DNA of 30,256 bases, from the NCBI GenBank assembly GCA_035761805.1, contig DASTQL010000082.1, positions 1 through 30,256 of the forward strand, written 5' to 3'. This document shows, in pieces, positions 1 to 7,532 of the stretch. This DNA comes from DASTQL01 sp035761805. Lineage in GTDB: Bacteria > Actinomycetota > Actinomycetes > Jiangellales > Jiangellaceae. Numbering within the stretch: position 1 is the stretch's first letter; every line of letters starts with the position of its first letter. Made by a program: the position numbers and the translations under genes. The notes below the pieces were generated by a model. It worked only from the letters and a program-made list of their open reading frames with translations, searched no databases and was not told the origin of the DNA.

Positions 1-1320
1 GCCGACGACATGGGGCTCGGCAAGACGATCACCCTGATCGCCCTGCACCTCCACCGGAGGGACACGGGGGCGGGCGGCCCCACGCTCGTCGTGTGCCCGG
101 CGTCGCTGCTCGGGACGTGGGAGCGCGAGGTCGCCAAGTTCGCTCCCGGCATCCCGGTTCGCCGGTTCCACGGAGGCGGGCGGCACCTGGACGACCTCGC
201 TCCGGACGAGATCGTGCTCGTGACGTACGGCGTGGTGCGCCGCGACCGCGCCGAGCTGGCCGGCACCATCTGGGGCCTGATGGTCGCCGACGAGGCACAG
301 GCGGTGAAGAACCCGCTGTCCCGCACGGCCCGCGAGCTCCGCGCCGTCCCCGCGGCCGCCCGGGTGGCGCTGACCGGGACACCGGTCGAGAACCGGCTCA
401 GCGACCTGTGGGCCATCCTCGACTGGACCACGCCCGGGCTGCTCGGCGACCTCACGACCTTCCGCCGTCAGGTCGCGGTCCCGGTGGAGCGCTACCGCGA
501 CCCCGAGACCACCGAGCGCCTGGCCCAGCTCGTGCGACCCTTCCTCCTCCGCCGCCGCAAGACCGACCCGGGCATCGCCCCGGAGCTCCCGCCCAAGACC
601 GAGACCGACCGCGTCGTGCCGCTGACCGCCGAGCAGACCACCCTGTACGAGGCGCTGGTCCGCGAGTCGCTCGACGAGATCCGCCGTACGGAGGGAATCG
701 CCCGCCGCGGCCTCGTGCTCAAGCTGCTCACCGGCCTCAAGCAGATCTGCAACCACCCCGCCCAGTACCTCGGCCAGACCGCACCCGTCGCCGGCCGCTC
801 CGGCAAGCTGGAGGCGCTCGACGGGCTGCTCGACGTCGTCCTCGACGAGGGCGACGCGGTCCTGCTCTTCACCCAGTACGTCGGCATGGCGCGGCTGCTC
901 GAATCGCACCTGACCTCCCGCGGGGTCGGCACCCAGCTGCTGCACGGCGGCACACCCGTACGCCGTCGGGAGGAGATGGTGCGTCGCTTCCAGACCGGCG
1001 ACGTGCCGGTCTTCCTGCTCTCCCTCAAGGCGGCCGGCACCGGGCTGACACTGACCCGGGCAACGCATGTCGTGCACTACGACCGGTGGTGGAACCCGGC
1101 CGTCGAGGACCAGGCCACCGACCGCGCCTACCGGATCGGGCAGGACCGCCCGGTCCAGGTGCACCGGCTCGTCACCGAGGGCACCGTCGAGGACCGGGTG
1201 GCGGCGCTGCTCGCCGGCAAGCGCGCGTTGGCCGACGCCGTGGTCGGTGCCGGCGAGGGTTGGATCGGCGAGCTCTCCGACGACGACCTCGCCGGGCTCG
1301 TCTCCCTGGGGTCGCCGTGA
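1..1320 (+). CDS. SNF2-family DEAD/DEAH-like helicase, C-terminal part (5' end outside window)
   Basis: The frame is open from the first base, so the gene starts upstream. The visible 439 residues begin inside Walker A (DMGLGKT at about 3-9). They continue with motif II DEAQ (about 97-100), motif III LTGTP (about 124-128), and the second RecA-like lobe with AAGTGLTLT and the motif VI signature DRAYRIGQ near the C-terminus. This order is diagnostic of SNF2/Rad54-like ATPases, which translocate on double-stranded DNA and remodel protein-DNA complexes. Bacterial members are usually about 900-1100 residues, so roughly half is missing here. Its TGA overlaps the GTG start of the SWIM-domain gene (GTGA, 4 nt), implying translational coupling and a shared role. 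The specific DNA target is unknown. Confidence 0.93.
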   Translation, partial: ADDMGLGKTITLIALHLHRRDTGAGGPTLVVCPASLLGTWEREVAKFAPGIPVRRFHGGGRHLDDLAPDEIVLVTYGVVRRDRAELAGTIWGLMVADEAQAVKNPLSRTARELRAVPAAARVALTGTPVENRLSDLWAILDWTTPGLLGDLTTFRRQVAVPVERYRDPETTERLAQLVRPFLLRRRKTDPGIAPELPPKTETDRVVPLTAEQTTLYEALVRESLDEIRRTEGIARRGLVLKLLTGLKQICNHPAQYLGQTAPVAGRSGKLEALDGLLDVVLDEGDAVLLFTQYVGMARLLESHLTSRGVGTQLLHGGTPVRRREEMVRRFQTGDVPVFLLSLKAAGTGLTLTRATHVVHYDRWWNPAVEDQATDRAYRIGQDRPVQVHRLVTEGTVEDRVAALLAGKRALADAVVGAGEGWIGELSDDDLAGLVSLGSP

Positions 1321-2573
1321 GCTGGTGGCACGAGCAGCAGGGGCCGTCGCACCGCCGGCCGCCCGCCCGGGGCCAGGGCTCCCGGCGCGGCTTCGGCCGT
1401 ACGTGGTGGGGCCGGGCCTGGGTCGACGCGCTCACCGACCGGGCCCGGCTGGACCCCAACCGGCTCTCCCGCGGGCGCTCGTACGCGCGCAGCGGTGCGG
1501 TCGGCGAGCTGCGTATCGAGCCGGGGAGGGTCCAGGCCGAGGTCCAGGGCAGCCGCCTCCGGCCCTACCAGGTCTCGGTGCGGGTGCGTGAGTTGGAGCC
1601 GTCGGAGTGGGCGCGGCTCCTCGACGTGGTGGCGGCGGAGGTGGGCCACACGGCCGCCCTCCTCGAGGGTGAGCTGCCGCCGGAAGTGGAGCAGGCCGTC
1701 GCTGCCGCCGGGGTCGACCTGCTCCCCGGCCCGGGAGAGCTCGGTCCCCAGTGTTCCTGCCCCGACTGGGCAAACCCGTGCAAGCACGCCGCCGCCGTCT
1801 GCTTCCTCGTGTCCGACGTCCTCGACCGCGACCCCTTCGCCCTGCTGCTGCTCCGCGGCCGCGGACGCGAGAGCGTGCTCGCCGAGCTCCGTACGCGGAG
1901 GGGCGGAGTCGATCCGGCGACCGCGACCAGCCGCGTGCCGGCCGACGAGGGTGTCCCGGCCGCGGACGCCTTCCGGGACTGGGTCGCCGACAGCGCCACA
2001 CCGGTGCTCCCGCTCCCCCCGACGAGCCCCGGCCGCCCCCTCGCGCTCCCGACACCGCCGGCGGCCGGACCCACCCGTGCCCACAACGGCTCCCGCCCCG
2101 GGACGGCGGGCGTCGCGGCCGACCTCGACGCCTTGGCAGCCGACGCGGCCGCCCGCGCCTGGGCACTCGCGACCGGCACGGCCGACGTGCTCGACCTGGA
2201 CGCCGACGAGGACCTCGCCCGGCAAGCAGCCGACGCCCTCGGGCACGCCAGGCTCGGCATCCTGGCCGCCCGGGCCGGCCTGCCCGCCCGCGAGCTCGCC
2301 CGCCGCGGCATCGCGTGGCGGCACGGGGGTGCGGCGGGGCTGGCCGTCCTCCGAGGCGGTCACGAACGGCCGGACGACCCGGTGCTGGACGAGGCACGGG
2401 CCGCCCTGGGGGCAGGCGCGAGGGTCCGCGGTGGTCGGGTGACCCTCGGCCCGGTCCAGCTGAGGTGGGCGGACGGCCAGTGGTACCCGATGCGCCGAAG
2501 CTTCGGCGACTGGGACCTGGTGGGTCCTCCCGATCCCGACCCTGTCGTCGCCGCCGAGCGCGCCCGCGGCTGA
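1317..2573 (+). CDS. SWIM zinc-finger protein (partner of SNF2 helicase)
   Basis: This is a 418-residue protein starting at GTG 1317, whose codon overlaps the helicase stop. The first residues (VSWWHEQQGPS) and the aromatic, basic patch RTWWGRAWVDAL at about 29-40 are typical of the SWIM proteins that follow bacterial SNF2 genes. The SWIM motif CxCx(n)CxH is present at C146, C148, C155 and H157, where it should bind one zinc ion. SWIM domains are known as DNA- or protein-binding modules. The C-terminal half is alanine/proline-rich with no domain I recognise. From the overlap I infer it works with the helicase, perhaps as a targeting subunit; the substrate is not known. Confidence 0.85.
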   Translation: MSWWHEQQGPSHRRPPARGQGSRRGFGRTWWGRAWVDALTDRARLDPNRLSRGRSYARSGAVGELRIEPGRVQAEVQGSRLRPYQVSVRVRELEPSEWARLLDVVAAEVGHTAALLEGELPPEVEQAVAAAGVDLLPGPGELGPQCSCPDWANPCKHAAAVCFLVSDVLDRDPFALLLLRGRGRESVLAELRTRRGGVDPATATSRVPADEGVPAADAFRDWVADSATPVLPLPPTSPGRPLALPTPPAAGPTRAHNGSRPGTAGVAADLDALAADAAARAWALATGTADVLDLDADEDLARQAADALGHARLGILAARAGLPARELARRGIAWRHGGAAGLAVLRGGHERPDDPVLDEARAALGAGARVRGGRVTLGPVQLRWADGQWYPMRRSFGDWDLVGPPDPDPVVAAERARG

Positions 2574-2600
2574 CCCCGACCGGGACCGGGGCGATCAGCA

Positions 2601-2616
2601 GGGGCACGGGTGCCCC
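2601..2616 (+). terminator. Hairpin after SWIM gene, possible terminator
   Basis: GGGGCA at 2601-2606 and TGCCCC at 2611-2616 form a perfect 6-bp stem with a 4-nt loop, 28 nt after the SWIM gene stop. There is no T-run, which is common for actinobacterial intrinsic terminators, so termination is an inference. Confidence 0.4.
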
Positions 2617-2711
2617 GGCCGCCGGGACCTTCGTCACTGTCGTCGCCGGAAACCGCGCGGAGAGTTGGGGTAGACGGCCCGTCCGGTGCCGCAGCGACCG
2701 AGGAGTGCGTC

Positions 2712-3623
2712 ATGAGACCCGCCACCACCACCCGTACCGGCCTCGTCGCCGTCGCCCTCATGAGCCTCGCGTTGGCCGGCTGCGGTGGCGACGAGGCGGA
2801 GACGACCTCCGGAGAGGGCACCGAGTCGCCCCCGGTGACCGTCACGGCGGACAGCGAGCTCGCTGCCCTGGTTCCAGAAGGCGTGACGGAGGACGGCGTC
2901 CTCGTCGTCGCGACCGACGCGTCGTACGCACCGAACGAGTTCTTCGACGAGGACAACGAGACGCTGATCGGCATGGACATCGACCTGGGAACGGCCCTCG
3001 GCGATGTGCTCGACATCGAGGTGCGCTTCGAGAACGCCCCGTTCGACAGCATCATCCCCGGCCTCGAGTCCGGGAAGTACGAGCTGGGCATGTCGTCCTT
3101 CACGATCAACCCGGAGCGGATGGAGGTCGTCGACATGGTCAGCTACTTCGTCGCCGGCACCTCCTGGGCCGTGCCGACGGACAACCCGGACGCAGTCTCG
3201 CCGGACGACGCCTGCGGTGCGAAGGTGGCGGTGCAGAAGGCGACCGTCCAGGTCGATGACGTGACCGCCCGCTCGGAGCAGTGCCTGGCCGACGGTGAGA
3301 CCGAGATCACCATCGACCAGTACACCCTGCAGACCGACGCCACGACCGCGGTGGTCTCGGGCAAGGACGACGCCATGCTGGCCGACTCCCCGGTCGTCGC
3401 CTACGCGATCAAGCAGACCGGCGGACAGCTCGAGGTCGTCGGCGACACCTACGACGACGCTCCGTACGGGATCGCGGTGCCCCAGGCCGACCCCGACTTC
3501 GCGCAGGCGGTGCTGGGCGCCGTGAACTCCCTCATCGAGAGCGGCCGCTACACCCAGATCCTCGACGAGTGGGGCGTCGGAGACGGTGCCGTCGAGACCG
3601 CGGAACTCAACCCGGTCCCGTGA
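2712..3623 (+). CDS. Polar amino-acid ABC transporter substrate-binding lipoprotein
   Basis: This 303-residue protein is an extracytoplasmic solute receptor of the SBP_bac_3 type. It starts with a signal peptide (basic MRPATTTRTG, then a hydrophobic stretch) and a lipobox ending LALAGC with Cys24, so it should be lipid-anchored on the outer face of the membrane. A Thr/Glu/Ser-rich linker precedes the domain. The segments VATDASYAPNEFF, GMDIDLGTALGDVL and FDSIIPGLESGKYELGMSS match the amino-acid-binding fold. The ATG at 2712 is supported by GAGGAG about 8 nt upstream. The permease GTG overlaps its stop, so the three genes form one operon. The ligand cannot be told from sequence; glutamate/glutamine, basic amino acids or cystine are all possible. 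Confidence 0.93.
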   Translation: MRPATTTRTGLVAVALMSLALAGCGGDEAETTSGEGTESPPVTVTADSELAALVPEGVTEDGVLVVATDASYAPNEFFDEDNETLIGMDIDLGTALGDVLDIEVRFENAPFDSIIPGLESGKYELGMSSFTINPERMEVVDMVSYFVAGTSWAVPTDNPDAVSPDDACGAKVAVQKATVQVDDVTARSEQCLADGETEITIDQYTLQTDATTAVVSGKDDAMLADSPVVAYAIKQTGGQLEVVGDTYDDAPYGIAVPQADPDFAQAVLGAVNSLIESGRYTQILDEWGVGDGAVETAELNPVP

Positions 3624-4546
3624 GCACCCTGCAGCGTGCCCGGCGCCCCGGTGCCCACCCGGGCGCGGTGCAGGCCGTGCCCGTCCGGCACCCGGGCCGC
3701 TGGGTCGCGATCGTCGTCATCGGCGTGCTGGTCGCGATGGCGGTCAACAGCGTCGTCACCAACCCCAACTGGGAGTGGGACTTCCAGCTCGACAACGCGT
3801 TCTCCCCGCCGGTGCTGCGCGGTGTCGCGACGACGCTGTGGCTGACTGCGGTCGCCATGCTCATGGGTCTCGTGCTCGGCGTGGTGCTGGCCGTCATGCG
3901 CCTGTCGCCGAACCCTGTGCTGACGGGTGCAGCGTGGTTCTACATCTGGCTCTTCCGCGGCACGCCTGTCTACGTCCAGCTCATCATCTGGGCCACGATC
4001 GGCGCGCTCTACAAGCAGATCTCCCTCGGCATCCCGTTCGGCGAGGCGTTCGTCACCTTCGACACCAGGACCCTGATCCCCAACGTGGTGGCGGCGTTGC
4101 TCGGTCTCGGGTTGAACGAGGCGGCCTACATGGCCGAGATCGTCCGGGCCGGCATCCTCTCGGTCGACGAGGGGCAGTCGGAGGCGGCCAGCGCGCTCGG
4201 GATGTCGCGGCTGCTGACCCTCCGCCGGATCGTGCTCCCCCAAGCGATGCGGGTCGTGGTGCCGCCGACCGGCAACGAGACCATCTCGATGCTCAAGACG
4301 ACGTCACTGGTCGTGGCCGTGCCGTACTACGAGCTGCTCTTCAACGCGCAGGCGATCGGTACACGTACCTTCCGCCCCTTCCCGATGCTGATCATGGCCA
4401 GCCTGTGGTACCTGGCGCTCACGTCGGTGCTCATGGTCGGCCAGTACTACATCGAGCGGCACTACGCGAAGGGCTCAGTACGGACGCTCCCGCTCACCCC
4501 GGTCCAGCGCCTGCGCAAGCGGTTCACCAGGGCGGAGCTGCGATGA
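3620..4546 (+). CDS. Amino-acid ABC transporter permease (HisMQ type)
   Basis: A 308-residue inner-membrane permease. GTG 3620 overlaps the upstream TGA (GTGA). A basic N-terminus is followed by a first membrane segment at about 29-43 and a BPD_transp_1 domain from about 68. The coupling-loop EAA motif is seen at about 186-209 (GQSEAASALGMSRLLTLRRI), followed by PPTGNETISMLKTTSL, the usual HisM/GlnP family ending. This loop docks onto the ATPase encoded next. Only one permease gene is present, so the channel is probably a homodimer (inference). The TGA overlaps the next ATG (ATGA). Confidence 0.93.
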   Translation: MSTLQRARRPGAHPGAVQAVPVRHPGRWVAIVVIGVLVAMAVNSVVTNPNWEWDFQLDNAFSPPVLRGVATTLWLTAVAMLMGLVLGVVLAVMRLSPNPVLTGAAWFYIWLFRGTPVYVQLIIWATIGALYKQISLGIPFGEAFVTFDTRTLIPNVVAALLGLGLNEAAYMAEIVRAGILSVDEGQSEAASALGMSRLLTLRRIVLPQAMRVVVPPTGNETISMLKTTSLVVAVPYYELLFNAQAIGTRTFRPFPMLIMASLWYLALTSVLMVGQYYIERHYAKGSVRTLPLTPVQRLRKRFTRAELR

Positions 4547-5316
4547 ACGGCGACGGCGCCCCCATGGTTCGGGCCGAGCAGGTGGAGAAGTGGTTCGGTC
4601 GTACGCAGGTGCTCAAGGGCATCAACCTCGAGGTCGCCGAGCGGGAGGTCTGCTGCATCATCGGTCCGTCGGGGTCGGGCAAGTCGACGTTCCTGCGCTG
4701 CATCAACCACCTGGAGGTCGTCGACGCCGGGAGGCTCTCCGTGGCCGGCGAACTGATCGGCTACCGCCAGCGGGGCGCCAAGCTCCACGAGATGCGCGAG
4801 AAGGAGGTCGCCCGGCAGCGCCAGGACATCGGCATGGTCTTCCAGCGCTTCAACCTCTTCCCGCACATGACCGCGATCGGGAACATCATGGAGGCTCCGG
4901 TCCGGGTCAAGGGGGAGAGCAGAGCTGCAGCGCGGGAGAATGCGCAGAGGTTGCTCGACCAGGTCGGGCTCGGTGACCGCGGGGACGCCTACCCCTCCCA
5001 GCTCTCGGGGGGCCAGCAGCAGCGCGTGGCGATCGCCCGCGCCCTGGCCATGGACCCGCGGTTGATGCTCTTCGACGAGCCGACGTCGGCGCTCGACCCG
5101 GAGCTGGTCGGCGACGTCCTCGACGTCATGCGCCAACTGGCCGAGGCCGGGATGACGATGATCGTGGTGACCCACGAGATGGGCTTCGCCCGTGAGGTGG
5201 GCGACTCGCTCGTCTTCATGGACGACGGCCTCGTGGTGGAGGTGGGCGCGCCTCGGGAGGTCCTCGCCTCCCCGCAGCACGCCCGGACCCGGGCCTTCCT
5301 GTCCAAGGTGCTCTGA
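4543..5316 (+). CDS. Amino-acid ABC transporter ATP-binding protein
   Basis: A 257-residue cytoplasmic ATPase that powers the importer. All key motifs are intact: Walker A GPSGSGKST (41-49), Q-loop Gln101 in GMVFQRFNLFPH, signature LSGGQQQR (154-161), Walker B LMLFDEP with Asp178/Glu179, D-loop SALDPE and switch His211 in THEMG. The sequence is closest in style to the GlnQ/HisP/ArtP group. Start ATG 4543 overlaps the permease stop by 4 nt, the third consecutive translational overlap of the operon. The operon ends here and a structured gene-free region follows. Confidence 0.95.
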   Translation: MNGDGAPMVRAEQVEKWFGRTQVLKGINLEVAEREVCCIIGPSGSGKSTFLRCINHLEVVDAGRLSVAGELIGYRQRGAKLHEMREKEVARQRQDIGMVFQRFNLFPHMTAIGNIMEAPVRVKGESRAAARENAQRLLDQVGLGDRGDAYPSQLSGGQQQRVAIARALAMDPRLMLFDEPTSALDPELVGDVLDVMRQLAEAGMTMIVVTHEMGFAREVGDSLVFMDDGLVVEVGAPREVLASPQHARTRAFLSKVL

Positions 5317-5325
5317 CGGGCTACC

Positions 5326-5643
5326 GAGCCCCGATGACCACGTTCACCATGCGCGTGGGGCCATCACCAGGGGTGCACGCCTCGTGATGGCCCCAGCGGC
5401 CTGGTGGTGGGCCGGGACCCGGGGCCCACCGAGCACCCGGGACCCTCGTGGTCGGCGAGCGGGGGCCCGGCCGGATACGGCCTTGACTGGTGCCGTGCAG
5501 CGCCGGGCCCGCAGGTGCAACATGCGGACCCGGCACCGAGTCACCAACGAACTGCCTGCATCACCAGGCGAATGGTGTCACCACCAGGAACCGACGCCTC
5601 GTGGAGGCCCGACCAGGGTGGTGAACGTGGTCATTGCGGGCTC
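5326..5643. repeat. Two inverted 53-bp modules flanking a structured gene-free region (MITE-like or paired palindromic elements)
   Basis: The roughly 325 nt between the convergent ABC operon and the csbD-like gene hold no credible gene. The 16-mer ATGACCACGTTCACCA at 5334-5349 recurs perfectly inverted at 5619-5634. In each copy, exactly 15 nt further in, lies a hairpin of the form CACCAGG-N8-CCTCGTG (5365-5386 and 5582-5603), each with the same single C:C mismatch. Outside the 16-mer, GAGCCC follows each gene's stop region. Aligned by eye, the 53-bp modules 5334-5386 and 5582-5634 (inverted) agree at about 38 positions. The stretch between adds a 9-bp inverted repeat (GGGCCCGGC 5463-5471, GCCGGGCCC 5502-5510). 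It may be a small non-autonomous element or two copies of a genome-wide palindromic repeat. Confidence 0.65.
5356..5395 (+). terminator. Long hairpin downstream of ABC operon, probable terminator
   Basis: TGGGGCCATCAC (5356-5367) pairs perfectly with GTGATGGCCCCA (5384-5395). After one C:C mismatch the stem continues with AGG/CCT. It sits 40 nt after the ATPase stop. There is no T-run. It is also the hairpin of the left 53-bp module. Confidence 0.5.
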
Positions 5644-5815
5644 AGCCCTTGAAGGCGTCCTTGACGTTCTCGCCGGCCTGCTTGAGGTTGGCCTTGGACT
5701 TGTCGGCCTTGCCCTCGGCCTCCATGCTCTCGTTGCCGGTGGCCTTGCCCCAGGTCTCCTTGGCCGAGCCCTTGAGCTCCTGACCCTTGTTGCTGCTCTT
5801 GTCGTCGGCACCCAT
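5642..5815 (-). CDS. CsbD-like small stress-response protein
   Basis: A 57-residue, highly charged hydrophilic protein beginning MGADDKSSNKGQELKGSAKE. The repeated pattern of Lys/Glu/Gly-Ala with GxAKE, WGKATG and KADKSKANLKQAGENVKDAFKG is the CsbD-family signature. These are general-stress proteins (sigma-B controlled in Bacillus) with no known biochemical activity. The ATG at 5815 is chosen because GGAAGG lies about 9 nt upstream; a longer in-frame version would add about 20 residues unlike the family. It is a single-gene unit converging on the ABC operon. Confidence 0.85.
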   Translation of the reverse strand: MGADDKSSNKGQELKGSAKETWGKATGNESMEAEGKADKSKANLKQAGENVKDAFKG

Positions 5816-5908
5816 GTGTGTGACCTTCCGTCGGTTGGCTGACGACCAAGACCTACCCACCGGTACGGCTGTCACACCCTGCGGTCGTGGCTCGTGGCCG
5901 TCCTCACA

Positions 5909-6346
5909 TCACACGGCCCGGTCGATCTGCTCGCGGAGCTCGGCCAGGCGCCGGCGCACCTCGTCGAGCGCGGACTGCACCGACTCGGGGACCGACTCCT
6001 TCGCCTGGTCCAGCCGGGCGTCCGCGTCCTCGAGCGCCGAGCGCGCCTCCTCCAGCGACTGCTGCCCGGCAGCACTCGCGTCGTCTCCGGCCCCCTCGAG
6101 CGCCTCCTGGGCCTGCTGCGCCGCCTGCTCGGCCTCGTCCAGCGCACCCTGCACCTCGCCGGCCGAAGCGCCGGCGTCCTCGACCTGCGATCGCGCCGAG
6201 TCGACCTCGTCCGAGACCTGGTCGCCGAGCTCCGACGCTCTCTGCCTCGCATCGTCGAGAGCCTGCTCGGCCTCGCCGCTGCACCCGCCGAGGAGCAGAG
6301 CTGCGGCGGCCAGTCCGGCAGCCAGCGATCGGGACGTCGTACGCAT
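5909..6346 (-). CDS. Coiled-coil lipoprotein, function unknown
   Basis: A 145-residue predicted lipoprotein: basic MRTTSRSLAAG, an alanine/leucine-rich core and lipobox LLLGGC with Cys22. The mature part is almost entirely Ala/Glu/Gln/Asp-rich with heptad-like spacing (SEVDSARSQVEDAGAS-type repeats, LDEVRRRLAELREQIDRAV at the end), so it should be a long extracytoplasmic coiled coil. I do not recognise a named family. The ATG at 6346 has GAGG about 7 nt upstream. An upstream in-frame Met exists but would place 16 charged residues before the signal peptide. Expression may be independent of the epimerase-like gene, whose stop is about 100 nt away. Confidence 0.75.
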   Translation of the reverse strand: MRTTSRSLAAGLAAAALLLGGCSGEAEQALDDARQRASELGDQVSDEVDSARSQVEDAGASAGEVQGALDEAEQAAQQAQEALEGAGDDASAAGQQSLEEARSALEDADARLDQAKESVPESVQSALDEVRRRLAELREQIDRAV

Positions 6347-6399
6347 CTGGGACCTCGCAGACCGTGGGGAACGTGACCAGGGCATCCCATCATCGCTGG

Positions 6400-6450
6400 G
6401 CCCTCGTGTCAGGACCGGATCGGCCCGCTCGGCTCGCCCTCGCGTCAGGA
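6400..6450. repeat. Short direct repeat around the 3' end of the NAD(P)-binding gene
   Basis: GCCCTCGTGTCAGGA at 6400-6414 and GCCCTCGCGTCAGGA at 6436-6450 differ at one of 15 positions, 36 nt apart. The second copy contains the TGA of the gene ending at 6445. It looks like a small local duplication of the gene end; no function is evident. Confidence 0.4.
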
Positions 6451-7389
6451 GCGCACGGCTCGGCCGGGGCGATACGCGTCGAGCGTCTCCGCCAGGACCA
6501 TCTCCCAGGGCGTCGGCTCGATCCCGTACGCGAGCCGAGTCGCGGAGTCGTCCAGCACGAACGGGCGGCGGAACTGGTAGAGCACCTCCACCAGCGCGCC
6601 GGCCTCCGGGCGGACCAGTCCCGCGAGGCGCAGCGCTACGGACGGCAGCGTCCCGACCCGGACGGGGTCGACGCGGGCGACCCGGCACAGGTCGTGCACC
6701 GCCTCGAGCTGCGTACGGGGCGGGTTGGACGGCACGTGCCAGGCCCGGCCGTGTGCCGTTGGGTCCGCCGCCACCGTGACCAGCGTCCTGGCCACGTCTC
6801 GGACAGCGGTCCACGAGTGCGGCTGGTCGGCCCGGCCCAGCACCCGTACCGGGCGGCCAGCCAGGACGCGGGGCGCCACGCGGTCGCCGAGGTGGCTCTG
6901 GTCGGACGGGCAGACGTAGTCCGAGCCCCGCACCTCCACGGCGCGGACCCGCCCGGCCTCATGCGCCGCCAGTGCGTCGCGCCACATCCTGGCACGGACG
7001 GCGCCCTTGGGCCCCGCGGGGCGCATCGGCAGGTCGGGGGTCATCGCCCCGTCGACCGCACCGTAGACGTAGAGGTTCGACACTGTGGCCAGTACGGCGC
7101 CCAGCCGCTCGGCGATGGTGAGCAGTGCGTCCGCAAGGGGCGGCCACTCGACGGTCCAGCGGTGGTAGGCCGGGTTCGCGCAGTTGTAGATCGTCGTGGC
7201 ACCCGCTGCGGCAGCCGCCAGCTGCTCGACCGACGCCGCATCGCAGGCGAGACACTCGACCGCCGGGAGCCCGACGCTCCGACCGCGCCGGCTCAGCACC
7301 CGGACCCGGTGGCCCGAGGCGCCCAACAACTCGGCCGTCGCCCGGCCCACCGATCCGGCACCGACGACGACGTGCAGCTCCTGGCTCAT
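6445..7389 (-). CDS. NAD(P)-binding Rossmann-fold protein, atypical extended SDR/epimerase-like
   Basis: A 314-residue protein with an N-terminal dinucleotide motif GAGSVG (10-15) in HVVVGAGSVGRATAELL, as in NAD-dependent epimerases and related atypical short-chain dehydrogenases. A segment VSNLYVYGAVDGAMTPD resembles the central part of extended SDRs, but the catalytic YxxxK is not where I expect it (RARMWRDAL is there instead). It may therefore bind a nucleotide without classical SDR chemistry. The ATG at 7389 places the Rossmann motif at the very start, as usual; GTGGAG lies just upstream. It is divergent from the TetR gene, and two repeats between them suggest it is the regulator's target. 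Confidence 0.8.
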   Translation of the reverse strand: MSQELHVVVGAGSVGRATAELLGASGHRVRVLSRRGRSVGLPAVECLACDAASVEQLAAAAAGATTIYNCANPAYHRWTVEWPPLADALLTIAERLGAVLATVSNLYVYGAVDGAMTPDLPMRPAGPKGAVRARMWRDALAAHEAGRVRAVEVRGSDYVCPSDQSHLGDRVAPRVLAGRPVRVLGRADQPHSWTAVRDVARTLVTVAADPTAHGRAWHVPSNPPRTQLEAVHDLCRVARVDPVRVGTLPSVALRLAGLVRPEAGALVEVLYQFRRPFVLDDSATRLAYGIEPTPWEMVLAETLDAYRPGRAVRS

Positions 7390-7411
7390 CTCCACACCAT
7401 CCCACGTCTGT

Positions 7412-7443
7412 GAGCAGCGATCTCTCTTGTGAGCACTGCTCTC
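7412..7443 (+). promoter_or_regulatory. Putative TetR operator, copy 1
   Basis: A 32-bp element, GAGCAGCGATCTC-N9-CACTGCTCTC. Its ends are inverted to one another (GAGCAG at 7412-7417 and CTGCTC at 7436-7441), and a compact palindrome GAGCACTGCTC lies at 7431-7441. It is repeated 67 bp downstream. Its place between divergent genes, one encoding a TetR regulator, makes it a likely operator (inference). Confidence 0.5.
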
Positions 7444-7478
7444 TTCTCCAGTGTGCGTGGGAGCGAGTGAATCGTCAA

Positions 7479-7510
7479 GAGCGGCGATCTCGTTCCTTGT
7501 CACTGCTCTC
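7479..7510 (+). promoter_or_regulatory. Putative TetR operator, copy 2
   Basis: A 32-bp near-copy of 7412-7443. Its first 13 nt (GAGCGGCGATCTC) differ once from copy 1 and its last 10 nt (CACTGCTCTC) are identical, with the same 9-nt middle length. It ends 22 nt before the tetR ATG, so binding here should repress the regulator itself. Confidence 0.5.
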
Positions 7511-7532
7511 GACCGGGGGCATCATCGGAGCG

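Noticed and set aside
5321..5536. Small minus-strand open frame (about 71 codons) in the gap after the ABC operon
   Set aside because: It starts at an arbitrary codon, lies over the inverted modules and hairpins, and reads as Pro/Gly/Arg-rich sequence with no ribosome-binding site.
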